Assembly: GCA_035384605.1 (NCBI GenBank)
Contig: DAOOIV010000023.1
Span: 1 to 52,438, forward strand
Direction of reading: 5' to 3'
DNA: 52,438 bases
From: Phycisphaerae bacterium
Lineage (GTDB): Bacteria > Planctomycetota > Phycisphaerae > UBA1845 > PWPN01
Shown: positions 18,307 through 28,140 of the stretch, in pieces
Position numbering within the stretch: position 1 is the stretch's first letter
How the letters are laid out: every line of letters starts with the position of its first letter
Notes under the pieces: model-generated
The model's database searches: none
Told to the model about the DNA's origin: nothing
The model's input: the letters and a program-made list of their open reading frames with translations, nothing else
Program-made: the position numbers and the translations under genes

Positions 18307-18531
18307 TCAACTTGTCGGCTTGGTGACTGTCGACAACTGCCGGCCCAGCTTGGCCAGGTACTTGGCGGGGTTGGCCTCGAACCTGTTCTTCCCGGGCTTG
18401 CAGCAGAAGCGCGTCCGCCGGCCGGGATGAGCGAGATGGACGGCCGGCTCGGTTTCTTTGCCCATTGCCGGGGAGGTCTTCGGGGCGACAGCCGGCCAAG
18501 GGGATGAGTGGGCGATACAGCAGAGCCGTTA
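18307..18531 (-). pseudogene. YHS-domain protein remnant
   Basis: A frame open from 18528 to the TGA at 18309-18307 encodes a segment that looks like a metal-binding YHS domain. It contains PAMGKETEPAVHLAHPGRR, then TRFCCKPGKNRFEANPAKYL. YHS proteins normally have a CPVMG-type Cys and a CxxC-like pair. Here the first Cys is replaced (SPAMG) and the later CxxC-like spacing reads CCKPGK. No good start precedes the conserved part; the only ATG (18465) is inside it. It therefore looks like a decayed small heavy-metal-handling gene in the convergent gap between the dockerin-tailed gene and the protease. Homology is recognised by pattern only. Confidence 0.5.
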
Positions 18532-18643
18532 CCTGCCTTGTGGTTGACACGCGTTTACCCGTTGCGTTGACGAACGCACCATCGCTGACATGGAGCATAT
18601 GTGCCCGGTCGTCATTTCATCTCTTGTGGGGCGGGGATGCGGT

Positions 18644-20641
18644 CTATTCGTGCGGGCGGGGAATGCCTCCTTCGCACGTGTTCTCGAGGTAGTCAATGAA
18701 GGAGTCTTCCGCTCCGGCCAGCACCAGGAGAGGCACACTAAAGGACCCTTCGAACTCATGAAACGTGGGGGCGCGGTCGTTGTGGGCCATCTGGAGTACG
18801 CCTGCGAACGCCCCGCTCAGCCGCACGATCCATGGGTTGATGCCGTCGAACGGACTGCGCTGGTCGATTTGGCAGGCGTCGAAGGTGATTGACCCGGCCA
18901 TACCCATGCCGCTCTCGCCGGTAGTAAAGTCGGTGAACGATGCGGCGGCCGTGTCCGGACCGGCCTCCTCGGGGGTCGTAATGATGTAGGTGCCGAGGAC
19001 GAATTGAGTCAGGCTCAGACTCGTAAAACCAATGGAGGCGTCGCCGTCTCCGCCGCCGCACGTGAACGATGTGCCGCCGAAGGACCCCGCGATGGCGGGG
19101 CGGTGGTCTGATTCCGTCTCGTAGTAGGTCTGGTAGGTGCCGTAGCCATCAACCGTGTAGACGATCCCCGCCGGACATATCCTGCTCAGCACCAGGCCGG
19201 AGGCGCCAAAACTGCCCAGACCCATGGGATCGATCCAGGAGCGAATGGGATCGCCTACACCCATATCGATCAGCAATTGGCAGATTGAGTTCGTGAACAT
19301 CAGGCGGCCGAAGGGATTGCCATAGAGGGGGTGGGCGCAATCGACAATGTAGTGCTTGACCTGAGCGGGTGTAAGTGTGGGCTGGATTGACTTGAGAATC
19401 GCCGCCAGCGATGCCACCATGGGCGTTGCAAAGGACGTGCCTGAACCGGTCACGTACACACCGTCGAAGACCACGGGAACATCCTCGGCGGGTGCGGCGA
19501 CATCGACGACCGGGCCGTAGTTGGTGAAACTGGCAGGCCTGTCAGGCTCACAGCGGGCCGTGCCCGCCACGGTGATCAGATTAGGCAGGCCGATGCCGCC
19601 GGGGGCGCTATTGTTTCCGTCCAACTCGGTGGTCTCGTTTCCCGCCGCAGCCACAAACACGACACCAGGCAGGCGGGCGATCCTTCTCTTCCAGGTTTCC
19701 CGGATCACTCTGAAATGCGGGTCGGACGGTTCGTAGCCGATGCTCAGGTTGATGACCTGTGCCCCCGCTGCTGCGGCCACGAACGTGTAAAGCATCTCGT
19801 GGGCGACGCAGCTCCCTGTGGCCGAGGTGCCAAGCTGGATACCCTCCCAACCGGCCACCGCCAGACTCAGGTTGTCCAGCAAGAACCGCGACGCGATGCC
19901 GTTGATTCCTTGCATGTCGTCGTCGGCAGCGATCATGCCGCATACCATCGTGCCGTGCCTGTCTGGATCGCTGTCAACGGGAGGTCCGCGCAGGTTGTTG
20001 AGATAAAAGACATCCGTATTGTCGAACTCTCCGGTCGTCGGGTCCAGCCCGGAATCTATCACGGCCACAGTGACCGGATTCAGCGCGAGGTGCGGGCGGA
20101 AGAAATCAAACATGGTCAGGGCGTTGTAGTATTCCGTTTCGGTGAACGCACACTTGTCGATGTTGAAGATTTCAGCATTGTCGTTCGCCGCCGGACAGCT
20201 CTGGTTCAAGCGTGAGGCCACGTTGTAGCCCGCGGCGGTGACGTTCGGGTCCTCCTCGGCCTGAGCAACGGCCGCATCGAGTTGCGCCCGTGTCGTCGTG
20301 GACAGCTCGATCTGATAGAAATCAATGTCCGGCACCTGGCCCACGATGGTGCCGCCAAGCCGGTGGGCCAACGCCTCGACCGTCGAACGGGTAGTGCCCT
20401 CGTTCATCAGGAGCACGAGCTGGTTGACCGCGAAACGGATAGTTGCACCGGTGCCGGTGGTTTGCTCGATGATCATGGCCGGGTCGACAGCGCCGGCGTA
20501 AACATTCGGATCCGGCACATAGTGGTCAAACGGTCCACCGTCGTTGCCGCCATCGGGCACGACATTCCTGCCGCAACCCGACGACCAGAGCACCATCAGT
20601 CCCATCGCAAGCCCACCGGCAATGCGGGTGATCGTGGTCAT
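18644..20641 (-). CDS. Subtilisin-like serine protease, lipoprotein
   Basis: This is an S8-family peptidase of 665 residues. The N-terminus is a lipoprotein-like signal ending LWSSGC (Cys 23). An inhibitor-I9-like propeptide occupies about residues 68-140. The catalytic triad is visible: Asp196 in VAVIDSGLDP, His229 in DRHGTMVCGMIA and Ser403 in GTSFATPMVASLAAIL. The oxyanion Asn335 lies in AAAGNE. A C-terminal beta-rich domain of about 200 residues follows, of unknown type. The start ATG is preceded by GGAGG. It is expected to be anchored on the outside and to process or degrade extracellular proteins. It is convergent with the small dockerin-tailed gene and stands alone. Confidence 0.92.
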   Translation of the reverse strand: MTTITRIAGGLAMGLMVLWSSGCGRNVVPDGGNDGGPFDHYVPDPNVYAGAVDPAMIIEQTTGTGATIRFAVNQLVLLMNEGTTRSTVEALAHRLGGTIVGQVPDIDFYQIELSTTTRAQLDAAVAQAEEDPNVTAAGYNVASRLNQSCPAANDNAEIFNIDKCAFTETEYYNALTMFDFFRPHLALNPVTVAVIDSGLDPTTGEFDNTDVFYLNNLRGPPVDSDPDRHGTMVCGMIAADDDMQGINGIASRFLLDNLSLAVAGWEGIQLGTSATGSCVAHEMLYTFVAAAAGAQVINLSIGYEPSDPHFRVIRETWKRRIARLPGVVFVAAAGNETTELDGNNSAPGGIGLPNLITVAGTARCEPDRPASFTNYGPVVDVAAPAEDVPVVFDGVYVTGSGTSFATPMVASLAAILKSIQPTLTPAQVKHYIVDCAHPLYGNPFGRLMFTNSICQLLIDMGVGDPIRSWIDPMGLGSFGASGLVLSRICPAGIVYTVDGYGTYQTYYETESDHRPAIAGSFGGTSFTCGGGDGDASIGFTSLSLTQFVLGTYIITTPEEAGPDTAAASFTDFTTGESGMGMAGSITFDACQIDQRSPFDGINPWIVRLSGAFAGVLQMAHNDRAPTFHEFEGSFSVPLLVLAGAEDSFIDYLENTCEGGIPRPHE

Positions 20642-21040
20642 GGGAGCCTCCGGTCGATCAACGGATCATGAAGAAGAATGCTTCATTTGCACCGGCCCCA
20701 TTGGCGACAGCCGGCTCAACCGTTCCCGGCCTGGACCGCCGCGAAGCAAGAAGTGAACTCGTCAGATGCGGCCCGCCATTGCCAGCAGTGACCGATATTA
20801 AGTGTACTTGGAGAGCCGGCGCGGATCAAGAGTCTCGTTTCGTTTTCTGAAGCGGTTCGAAGTCGCTCGTCGGTCCTGAAGGCACACGGACCTTATGTCG
20901 GAATACCGTATTTGCCTCAAGTGCTGCTTCTCAAGGAAGACATACCGCGGTCTTGGGCCATAAGTCCACGTTCGAAGTCTTGTGTGTTTTCCCTCTTCAT
21001 GATCGGTGTGCGCAGCCAGTTTCAGCGGTATGATCGAACA
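20642..21040. other. Intergenic stretch upstream of the protease gene
   Basis: About 400 bases between two leftward genes. It should hold the protease promoter, reading leftward, and the end of the secretion ATPase transcript. No gene, strong terminator hairpin or repeat was recognised. Confidence 0.35.
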
Positions 21041-22726
21041 TCACCCGACATTGGTGACGCGGAGGACCTCTTCGCAGGTGGTGTGGCCGGCGAGGACCTT
21101 GTCCCAGCCGTCCTGGCGGAGCAGCCGCAGGCCGTTTTGCATCGCGACCTGTCGGATTCGCCCGGCGGAAGCCCGTTGGACCACCAGTTCGCGCAGTTCG
21201 TCGTTCATCACCAGCAGTTCGTAGATTCCGATACGCCCACGATAGCCGATCTGCCGGCATTCGCGGCAGCCGACGCCGCGGTACAGGACCTGCCCCTTCT
21301 CGATGACGAAATCCTGCGGCAGGGCGTCGCGGTCGGGCTTATAGGCCTCCTTGCAGTGAGGGCAGATGGTCCGCACGAGTCGCTGAGCCAGGATGCCCTC
21401 GAGGGAGCTGGAGACCAAGAAGGGCTCGACGCCCATGTCCAGGAGACGCGTGGTTGCGCCGGCCGAGTCGTTGGTGTGGAGGGTGCTGAACACAAGGTGA
21501 CCGGTCAGTGAGGCGTTGATCGCCACCTCGGCGGTCTCGCGGTCGCGGATTTCGCCGACCAGGATCACGTCAGGGTCGTGACGCAGGAACGAACGAAGCG
21601 CCCGGGCGAAGTTGAGGCCGATCTTCTCGCTCGTCTGCACCTGGTTGACGCCGTCGAGGTAATACTCGATGGGATCTTCGATCGTGAGGATCTTGATCTC
21701 ATCGGAAACGATGGTATGCAATGCGGCGTACAGCGTGGTCGTCTTTCCGCTGCCGGTCGGCCCGGTGACCAGGATGATGCCGTGGGGCATGTTGATCAGC
21801 CGCTGGAACTGGCTGAGCACATCCGGCCCCATGCCCAACTGCTGGAGCGACAGGTTGATGGATTGCCGGTCGAGGATACGCATGACCACCGCCTCGCCGT
21901 AACCTGTTGGGATGATCGAGACGCGAAAGTCGATTTCGCGGCCGTGAATCCGAGCCTTGAAACCGCCGTCCTGCGGAAGACGCTTTTCGGCGATATTCAG
22001 GTTGCTCATGATCTTAATGCGGCTGATGATGGCCGCCTGAAATCGCTCGATCTTGGGCGGCAACACGGTGTTCTGCAGAACCCCGTCGATTCGATACCGG
22101 ATCTTGAGGGTATGCTCGTACGGCTCGATGTGAATATCGCTGGCCTTGTCGCGAATGGCTTCGGTCAGGATTTCGTTGACCAGGCGGACGACCGTGGCTT
22201 CCTGGGCCATCTCGACCAGGTCGCCGTTTTCGTCAACTGATTCGCTCAGCAGCTCGACGTCTTCGTCTTCCGGCTGGTCCTCGATCATCTCGTCGATGGT
22301 GGAACCGCCGACGCCGAAGTGCTGGCGGATCAGCCGCTGGATCTCGCTTGCGCTGGCCAGCACGGCCTCGACCTTCAGGCCGGTAAGCATGCGCAATTCA
22401 TCCAGGGCCGTGAAGTCAAAAGGATCCGCGGTGGCTACCCGAAGGGTGTCCGCGGTCTTTTCGATGGGAATCAGGCCTCGCTTGTGAACCAGGCGTGTTG
22501 GCATCAGCTTGAGCAGATCTTTGTCGATGGTGATCTGCGTGAGGTCCACCACCGCGATGCTCATCTGCTCGCCGAGCGCCTCGAGCACGTCTCGCTCGTC
22601 CACGAAACCCATGCGAACGAGGATCTGATCGATTCGTTCCTGTGGGTTCTTGCGCGCCGCTTGGGCTGCCTGGAGATGCTCCGGCCGGATCTTGCCCCGC
22701 TCAAGCAGGATTTCGCCGACACTCAC
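21041..22726 (-). CDS. Type II secretion/type IV pilus assembly ATPase (GspE/PilB)
   Basis: This cytoplasmic hexameric ATPase powers pseudopilus or pilus assembly. The N-terminal MshEN-type domain is at about residues 1-140 (SVGEILLERGKI; LVRMGFVDERDVLEALGEQ). The core has DKASDIHIEPYE, Walker A GPTGSGKTTT at 322-331, the Asp box TIEDPIEYYLDGV, and Walker B DVILVGEIRD at 386-395. A His box (GHLVFSTLHTNDS) is also present. The zinc-binding Cys pairs, CPHC at 455-458 and CREC at 487-490, are those of GspE/PilB and are absent from PilT. The length of 561 is normal. The start is GTG 22726. No gspF/pilC or gspG operon is adjacent, but a prepilin-like gene lies 4.7 kb to the right on the other strand. 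Confidence 0.93.
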   Translation of the reverse strand: MSVGEILLERGKIRPEHLQAAQAARKNPQERIDQILVRMGFVDERDVLEALGEQMSIAVVDLTQITIDKDLLKLMPTRLVHKRGLIPIEKTADTLRVATADPFDFTALDELRMLTGLKVEAVLASASEIQRLIRQHFGVGGSTIDEMIEDQPEDEDVELLSESVDENGDLVEMAQEATVVRLVNEILTEAIRDKASDIHIEPYEHTLKIRYRIDGVLQNTVLPPKIERFQAAIISRIKIMSNLNIAEKRLPQDGGFKARIHGREIDFRVSIIPTGYGEAVVMRILDRQSINLSLQQLGMGPDVLSQFQRLINMPHGIILVTGPTGSGKTTTLYAALHTIVSDEIKILTIEDPIEYYLDGVNQVQTSEKIGLNFARALRSFLRHDPDVILVGEIRDRETAEVAINASLTGHLVFSTLHTNDSAGATTRLLDMGVEPFLVSSSLEGILAQRLVRTICPHCKEAYKPDRDALPQDFVIEKGQVLYRGVGCRECRQIGYRGRIGIYELLVMNDELRELVVQRASAGRIRQVAMQNGLRLLRQDGWDKVLAGHTTCEEVLRVTNVG

Positions 22727-23100
22727 TGGTCAATCCCCACAAGCCCGCTAATTACCCGTGTCCCAACAACCGGTTCTGGTTCGGCGCCCCGCCGCTGATC
22801 GTCGGCGTGGGCGCACCTCACCCCCGGTCTCCAGATTGCTTATAAAGCGGCCGTCGGGAAAAGTTGCAGGGCCCATCCCAAAAACCGTCCCAGACCGCGA
22901 GACGACATTTCGCCGCCGGTCCTTCTTTATATCGGTTGATGTTGATAATCTATTTACCTGCAAACATTTATGCTCCGATTGACCATCGCGACTCGCCCGC
23001 TTGGTTATCGGCCGACGACGCCTCACGAGCACCTGTGCGCCAATACCCACGCCCGGTATCATGCGATGCCGAGGTCTCATAGCGCGGGAAACACAGAATT
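22727..23100. other. Divergent promoter region, gspE/pilB to DUF6807 gene
   Basis: About 370 bases with a distinctly A+T-rich core around 22920-22975, unlike the GC-rich surroundings. That is expected for a divergent promoter region. No single -35/-10 pair is convincing, and no gene is seen. Confidence 0.4.
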
Positions 23101-24417
23101 ATGAACGAAGCTCGCACCAAGAGTCGGCCCGAGAGTCTTTGGGGACCAGTCAAAACGCTCATCGTACTGCTGAGTGCCTGCGTTGGCTGTGTGAGTCCAA
23201 ACCAGAGGATTGCGGGTATCGTGCCAACGGATTGGCCGGCGGACCTGCCAATGCCCGTCGAAGTGCCTCTCCCCACAATGCCCGTCGGGGTATCACCTGA
23301 TGGGTTCGGGGCCAAGCGGCTGCTGGTGCGGGTTTCCATCGGGCACCGCCCGGCCACACTCCAACCCGCCGACCTTGGCCGGGCCGATCCCTTTGCCTCC
23401 CGCGGCGAAGCAGTATTGAGAACATATCTCAAGCTCAAGGAGTCGGACCGGGGACAACCGATTGAGATCCTCATGCCGGATCATCGGAGGGCCGGGGCCG
23501 GCGTGTGCTGCAAGGCACGGTACGAGGAGCCTTTTCTCCACGTTGCCGCAGGGCCGGACAAACCGATATTGTCCTACTGGCACGGTCCTGCAAACTCAAA
23601 GAACGCCAAGAGCCATCCTCTGAACGACTTCATTCATCCGGTGACCGGGCTTGATGGCGAGGAACTGACGGCGGCTTCGCCGGGGGACCACATACATCAT
23701 CGCGGGATCTTCTGGGCCTGGGTTCGCTCGGAACGACAAGGCAAATGGCAGAATGAGTGGTGGATACCGAGGGAGTTCGTCGCCGAACCCGGGCGCCTCG
23801 AATATGACCGAGAGGGAGCGACATCGTGCCGTTTCACGGCGGAGCACTTCTGGACGTACCGGCCCGCCGATCCGGCCCGAAACGAGAGATTTGTTCGAGA
23901 AATGGTGGATTGCCGGGTTTATTGCGGCTCGCCGAGCGGGCGGGCAGTGGATATCGATCTGACGCTGACCGCGCTTGTTGATGGCATTCGGATTGGGGGA
24001 CAGACAGCCGCGGACAAGGGATACGGCGGAATGACGTGCCGTTTCGGGTCAGCGACGGAGGTCCGGATGGAAAACGACCGGGGCCCGATCAGTGGCGACA
24101 GCCTGAACCACGTGGTCGCGAGGTGGGTCGATTGGAGCGGCAGGTTCATCGGACCAGACGGGCGGCGTCTCCCGCATCGGAGCGGCGCTGCCCTGATGGT
24201 TCACCCCTCGCACCCGACGTGTCCTCCGGAATGGATCGTGCGCGCCTACGGTCCGATCGGCGTGGCGTACCCGGGTCTCGAAATGATCGATCTGCCTGAG
24301 AACGAACCGCTTCATCTGCGATATCGGCTCTGGATCCACCGGGGCGACGCGATCGCTGGGAAGGTTCCGGAGGCATATCAGGCCTACGTCGCCGACTGGC
24401 AATGGAAGACGGGGTAG
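23101..24417 (+). CDS. DUF6807 (PmoA-like) lipoprotein
   Basis: The 438-residue protein belongs by pattern to the DUF6807 family (annotated PmoA-like, function uncertain). The hallmark is DHIHHRGIFWAW, preceded by PLNDFIHPVTGLDGEEL and followed by RQGKWQNEWW. The later ADKGYGGMTCRFG and WVDWSGRF blocks are also family-like. The N-terminus is a lipoprotein signal with a good lipobox (LSAC, Cys 27). Members are common in planctomycetes and Bacteroidetes next to sugar-processing genes. The enzyme activity is not established here. The GH38 gene follows after 85 bases and is probably co-transcribed, which favours a role in glycan catabolism at the cell envelope. Confidence 0.82.
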   Translation: MNEARTKSRPESLWGPVKTLIVLLSACVGCVSPNQRIAGIVPTDWPADLPMPVEVPLPTMPVGVSPDGFGAKRLLVRVSIGHRPATLQPADLGRADPFASRGEAVLRTYLKLKESDRGQPIEILMPDHRRAGAGVCCKARYEEPFLHVAAGPDKPILSYWHGPANSKNAKSHPLNDFIHPVTGLDGEELTAASPGDHIHHRGIFWAWVRSERQGKWQNEWWIPREFVAEPGRLEYDREGATSCRFTAEHFWTYRPADPARNERFVREMVDCRVYCGSPSGRAVDIDLTLTALVDGIRIGGQTAADKGYGGMTCRFGSATEVRMENDRGPISGDSLNHVVARWVDWSGRFIGPDGRRLPHRSGAALMVHPSHPTCPPEWIVRAYGPIGVAYPGLEMIDLPENEPLHLRYRLWIHRGDAIAGKVPEAYQAYVADWQWKTG

Positions 24418-24502
24418 ATACCGGTCGGTTGGCATCCTTCCGCCCTGTCGGCTTATGATCTTCAGCCCCAAGAGACAAGAATCAGCAACAGGAGGCCTCA
24501 GC

Positions 24503-27205
24503 TTGTCTACATCGAAACGCATCGGACATTACGTGGCCAGCACGCACTGGGACCGCGAATGGTACGAACCCTTTCAGGACTATCGTTTTCGCCTGGTCAA
24601 CCTGCTGGACGAAGTCATCGACACGATGAAGACCGATCCCGATTTCAGGTATTTCCAGATGGACGGGCAGGTCATCACGATCGAGGATTACCTGGAGATT
24701 CGGCCTGAGCGGGAGGCCGAGATTCGGCAACTGGCGCAATCCGGCCGTCTCAAGCTGGGACCCTGGTACGTTCTGCCGGATGAGTTCCTGGTGAGCGGCG
24801 AATCGATCATCCGCAATCTGCAGATGGGTTTGAGGTTGGCGCAGCGGTTCGGCGACCCATCGAGAGCGGGGTTTTTGTGCGACATGTTCGGCCACATTTC
24901 GCAGATGCCTCAGATCCTGCGCGGCTTCGGGATCGATAACGCCTTTCTCTGGCGAGGGGTTAACGAAGTGACCCACGGGGCGATGTTTCGCTGGCAGTCG
25001 CCGGACGGGAGCGAAGTGATCGCCTACCGGTTCAGCCCGCGCAGCGGTTACTGCGCCTACGCCTTCAGGGTACGACATGGTCACGAGCCCGACGTGATCT
25101 TCGACATCGAGACGGCGACAAAGGATTTCCGCGAGTATCTGGACTTTGAGACCGCCCGGTGCCCGACGAGCGCCTTTCTGGTCTTTGACGGCGGCGATCA
25201 CATGGAGATCGAGCCGCAAACGACCACGCTGCTGGCCGAAGCCAACAAGCGGTTTGCCGATGTGGAGATCATCAGTTCGACTCTTGACGCGTTCGTGGAG
25301 GACATTCGCAAGGAGTGCGGCAGGATCACGAAGGTGTTTTCAGGGGAGCTGCGCGATCCGGCGGTGCTCGGCGACGAACAATGGCTGATCCCGGGGGTGC
25401 TCAGCAGCCGCGTTCATCTCAAGCAGGCCAATGCCCGGTGCGAAACCGAGTTATGCCTGTGGGCGGAGCCGTTCAGCGTTTTCGCCGCGCGCACGGGCCG
25501 CCCGTATCCGGAGGCGTTCCTCAACACCGCCTGGCGATACCTGCTCCAGAACCATCCGCACGATTCGATGTGCGGCTGCAGCATTGATCAGGTCCACGAC
25601 GACATGCTTTACCGCTTCAATCAATCGGCATTGATCGCCGCCCACGTTACACGGGATGCGCTGCGTCACATTGCCGAGCGGGTCCGGCTCCCGGAGATGG
25701 GGGAGAAGGACATCGCCGTGGTGGTCTTCAATCCTTGCGGAGAGCCGATCGACGGACCGGTCGATCTGACGCTGCGGTTTCCCGAGTGCATGGACGCCGT
25801 CTATCAGGAGTGGTTCGGGTTCGAGAAGAAGATCGGTTTCAGGCTTTACGATGCCGACAACCGCGAACTGCCGTATCAATACGTCAATCAGCGCCAAGGG
25901 CGATACGGTTTCCGACGTCCGCTGCGCAAGTTCCCGGTAGCGGACGTCCGGCACGAAGTGGACGTGAGCGTTCCCTTGCGAGTGCCCGCATACGGCTACA
26001 CCACCATCATCTGTCGGCCGGTCAAGGAGCCCACGCGCTATCCGGGCACACTGGCGGTCGACGACCATACGATCGAGAACGAGTTCCTCAAGATCGGCGT
26101 GAACTCCAATGGCACGCTGGTTCTGACCGACAAGAGAACGGGACAGGTCTATGACCGCCTGTTGACGCTCGAAGACTGTGCCGACATCGGAGACGGCTGG
26201 TATCACGGCACGGCAGTGAACGAACAGGTTTTCACCTCGATCGGTTCGTCGGCCGACATCGCCCTTACCGCCGACGGACTCTGCAAGGCGACACTGACCG
26301 TCCGGGTCACCCTCAACGTTCCGGAGCAGTTCCAGTTTGGCTCAAAGATGGCCCGCGCCGGGTCGTTGAAGCCGTTGATCGTCGTTCACCACGTGACGCT
26401 GCGCAAAGGCGGCGACGCGGTCGAGGTCCGCACCGAGGTGGATAACACCGTGCGCGATCACCGGTTACGGGTACTGTTCCCGACGGGCTGCAAGGCGACG
26501 ACGTACCTGGCCGACCAGGCGTTTGACGTCGTGGAGCGCCCCATTGCTCTGCGGGCCGACAACGCGAAGCTGAAGGAGATGGAGGTCGAGACCAAGCCGC
26601 AACAGACCTGGACGGCCGTCTATGACGAGCGTCGGGGCCTTGCGGTGATCACCGTGGGCTTGCGCGAATCCGCGGTGCGCGACCAGCCTGAGCGGCCGAT
26701 CGCTTTGACCTTGTTGCGTTCATTTGTCCGGGCGGTCCTGACCAGCGGCAACGAAGGCGGGCAGATCCAAGGGCGGCATGAGTTCCAGTACCGAATCGTA
26801 CCGTTGTCAGGCAGACCTGACGTCGCCCGCCTGTGCCGCATGGGGCAGCAACTTGCCGCCGGCGTTCGGGCGGTGCAACAGGAGCACCGCGACATTGTTG
26901 GTGATCGGGAGGGCGGGCCGGCGGGGCGAACGCTGCCCGCCTCGCAAGCCTTCTTGACCGTGGCGGGACGGGACGCGGTGGTGACCGCTCTTTACCGCCG
27001 GCATCCGGGCGAGGATGCATCCGTTCGGGTCTTCAATCCGACCACCCGCCCGATGGAGGTTGCCATCACCATGCCCGGCACCCGGGGACAGGCGAAGCTC
27101 ACCGATTTTGCGGGGAGGACGATCGCCGCAGCACCTCGTGAGGGAGACAACGTTTGCGTCAGTCTCAGGCCGAAGCAGATCGCCACGATTCAGTGGATCG
27201 GCTGA
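24503..27205 (+). CDS. GH38 alpha-mannosidase
   Basis: A family 38 retaining alpha-mannosidase of 900 residues, zinc dependent. Seen are the metal-binding HWDREW motif (His15, Asp17) and DEFLVSGESIIRNLQMG. The nucleophile motif FLCDMFGHISQMPQIL has Asp127. The later metal-site motif NHPHDSMCGCSIDQVH is also present. The middle helical domain and C-terminal beta domains follow. There is no signal peptide, so it is likely cytoplasmic and acts on imported or recycled mannosides. The start is TTG at 24503, because GGAGG at 24491-24495 sits 7 bases before it and the conserved N-terminus begins there. The frame is open to ATG 24455. It probably forms an operon with the DUF6807 gene. Confidence 0.92.
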   Translation: MSTSKRIGHYVASTHWDREWYEPFQDYRFRLVNLLDEVIDTMKTDPDFRYFQMDGQVITIEDYLEIRPEREAEIRQLAQSGRLKLGPWYVLPDEFLVSGESIIRNLQMGLRLAQRFGDPSRAGFLCDMFGHISQMPQILRGFGIDNAFLWRGVNEVTHGAMFRWQSPDGSEVIAYRFSPRSGYCAYAFRVRHGHEPDVIFDIETATKDFREYLDFETARCPTSAFLVFDGGDHMEIEPQTTTLLAEANKRFADVEIISSTLDAFVEDIRKECGRITKVFSGELRDPAVLGDEQWLIPGVLSSRVHLKQANARCETELCLWAEPFSVFAARTGRPYPEAFLNTAWRYLLQNHPHDSMCGCSIDQVHDDMLYRFNQSALIAAHVTRDALRHIAERVRLPEMGEKDIAVVVFNPCGEPIDGPVDLTLRFPECMDAVYQEWFGFEKKIGFRLYDADNRELPYQYVNQRQGRYGFRRPLRKFPVADVRHEVDVSVPLRVPAYGYTTIICRPVKEPTRYPGTLAVDDHTIENEFLKIGVNSNGTLVLTDKRTGQVYDRLLTLEDCADIGDGWYHGTAVNEQVFTSIGSSADIALTADGLCKATLTVRVTLNVPEQFQFGSKMARAGSLKPLIVVHHVTLRKGGDAVEVRTEVDNTVRDHRLRVLFPTGCKATTYLADQAFDVVERPIALRADNAKLKEMEVETKPQQTWTAVYDERRGLAVITVGLRESAVRDQPERPIALTLLRSFVRAVLTSGNEGGQIQGRHEFQYRIVPLSGRPDVARLCRMGQQLAAGVRAVQQEHRDIVGDREGGPAGRTLPASQAFLTVAGRDAVVTALYRRHPGEDASVRVFNPTTRPMEVAITMPGTRGQAKLTDFAGRTIAAAPREGDNVCVSLRPKQIATIQWIG

Positions 27206-27462
27206 TAACCTCCGGGCCGGCGAGATCGGACACATGCGCGGCGTAATTGGAGGTTGTGGTGGTCCGTGTTCCTTTCCCGTGTTTATGGGGCATCCTCGCC
27301 ACCCTGGGCCACACCCGAGGGCCGGGCGAGCAGTGGGAAGTAAAGCAAACCGGCGTGTTAGTCGAAGAACCTGGTGACGAACCGCACGAGCAGGCGCGCT
27401 CGACTTGAGATGACTCTGCGATGGTTCTGCGCCGGTTGATCGTTGCGGAGGAGCCGGTAAAC

Positions 27463-27999
27463 ATGGGTTCGGGCGGAAGGGAAAGGCGGACGGTGCGCCG
27501 GGGGGTGAATCTGGTCGAGTTGCTCCTCGTTGTCATCATTATCGGCATCATCGCCTCGATAGCCATCCCGCGGGCCAGTCGCGGGTCACGCATCACGACT
27601 GAACCCGAGTTGGTCAACTGCCTGGCAATTCTGCGGATGGCGATTGAGGAGTATGCCGCGGATCATGAAGGGCGATTTCCAGGAACGAATCCGGATCGGA
27701 CGGCCGGCGATCCGAAGCTCTTTGCCGACCAGTTGACGAAGTTCACGTCGGTCGCCGGCGAAGTATCGGAGACGCGGACTTCGATCCATCGATTCGGCCC
27801 GTACGTCCACCGCCGGATTCCGGCCGTTCCGGTGGGGACCAACAAGGGATCATCGCAGGTGGCCATCGATATCGACAGCTTGATGCCCACGGTGAATCTT
27901 GGCAACCCGGCCGGATGGATCTACAACCCCCTGACCGGCGACATCATCGCCAATGCTGAGGGGGCTGACGAGACAGGATTGCTGTACTGCAACTACTGA
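27463..27999 (+). CDS. Prepilin-like protein (type II secretion/type IV pilus)
   Basis: A 178-residue protein with an N-terminal prepilin signal: basic GRERRTVRRG, then the membrane helix VNLVELLLVVIIIGIIASI. The peptidase would cut after the Gly, leaving Val at +1 and the conserved Glu at +5. The usual +1 residue is Phe or Met, so Val is a departure. The C-terminal domain has the GspG-like ending WIYNPLTGDIIANAEG. ATG 27463 is supported by GGAGGAG 9 bases upstream. It likely works with the GspE/PilB ATPase encoded at 21-22.7 kb as a major or minor pseudopilin. Many planctomycetes carry numerous such proteins of unknown individual function. Confidence 0.85.
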   Translation: MGSGGRERRTVRRGVNLVELLLVVIIIGIIASIAIPRASRGSRITTEPELVNCLAILRMAIEEYAADHEGRFPGTNPDRTAGDPKLFADQLTKFTSVAGEVSETRTSIHRFGPYVHRRIPAVPVGTNKGSSQVAIDIDSLMPTVNLGNPAGWIYNPLTGDIIANAEGADETGLLYCNY

Positions 28000-28095
28000 T
28001 TACAGAATCCTCGTTCGACCCGAGGGTCGGCGAGTTCGACGAGACCCGAATCGGGCCCCCTAATATCTCCTGGTATCTGGGGACCGACAGCGCAG

Positions 28096-28140
28096 GCGGC
28101 CGTGAGCCGGATTCACGACGGAACTCACGGCCGCTTGTTT
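28096..28140 (+). terminator. Strong intrinsic terminator
   Basis: A perfect 11-bp stem, GCGGCCGTGAG at 28096-28106 with CTCACGGCCGC at 28124-28134 and a 17-base loop, is followed by TTGTTT. It lies about 100 bases after the prepilin stop codon, in the gap before the convergent efflux operon. Confidence 0.7.
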
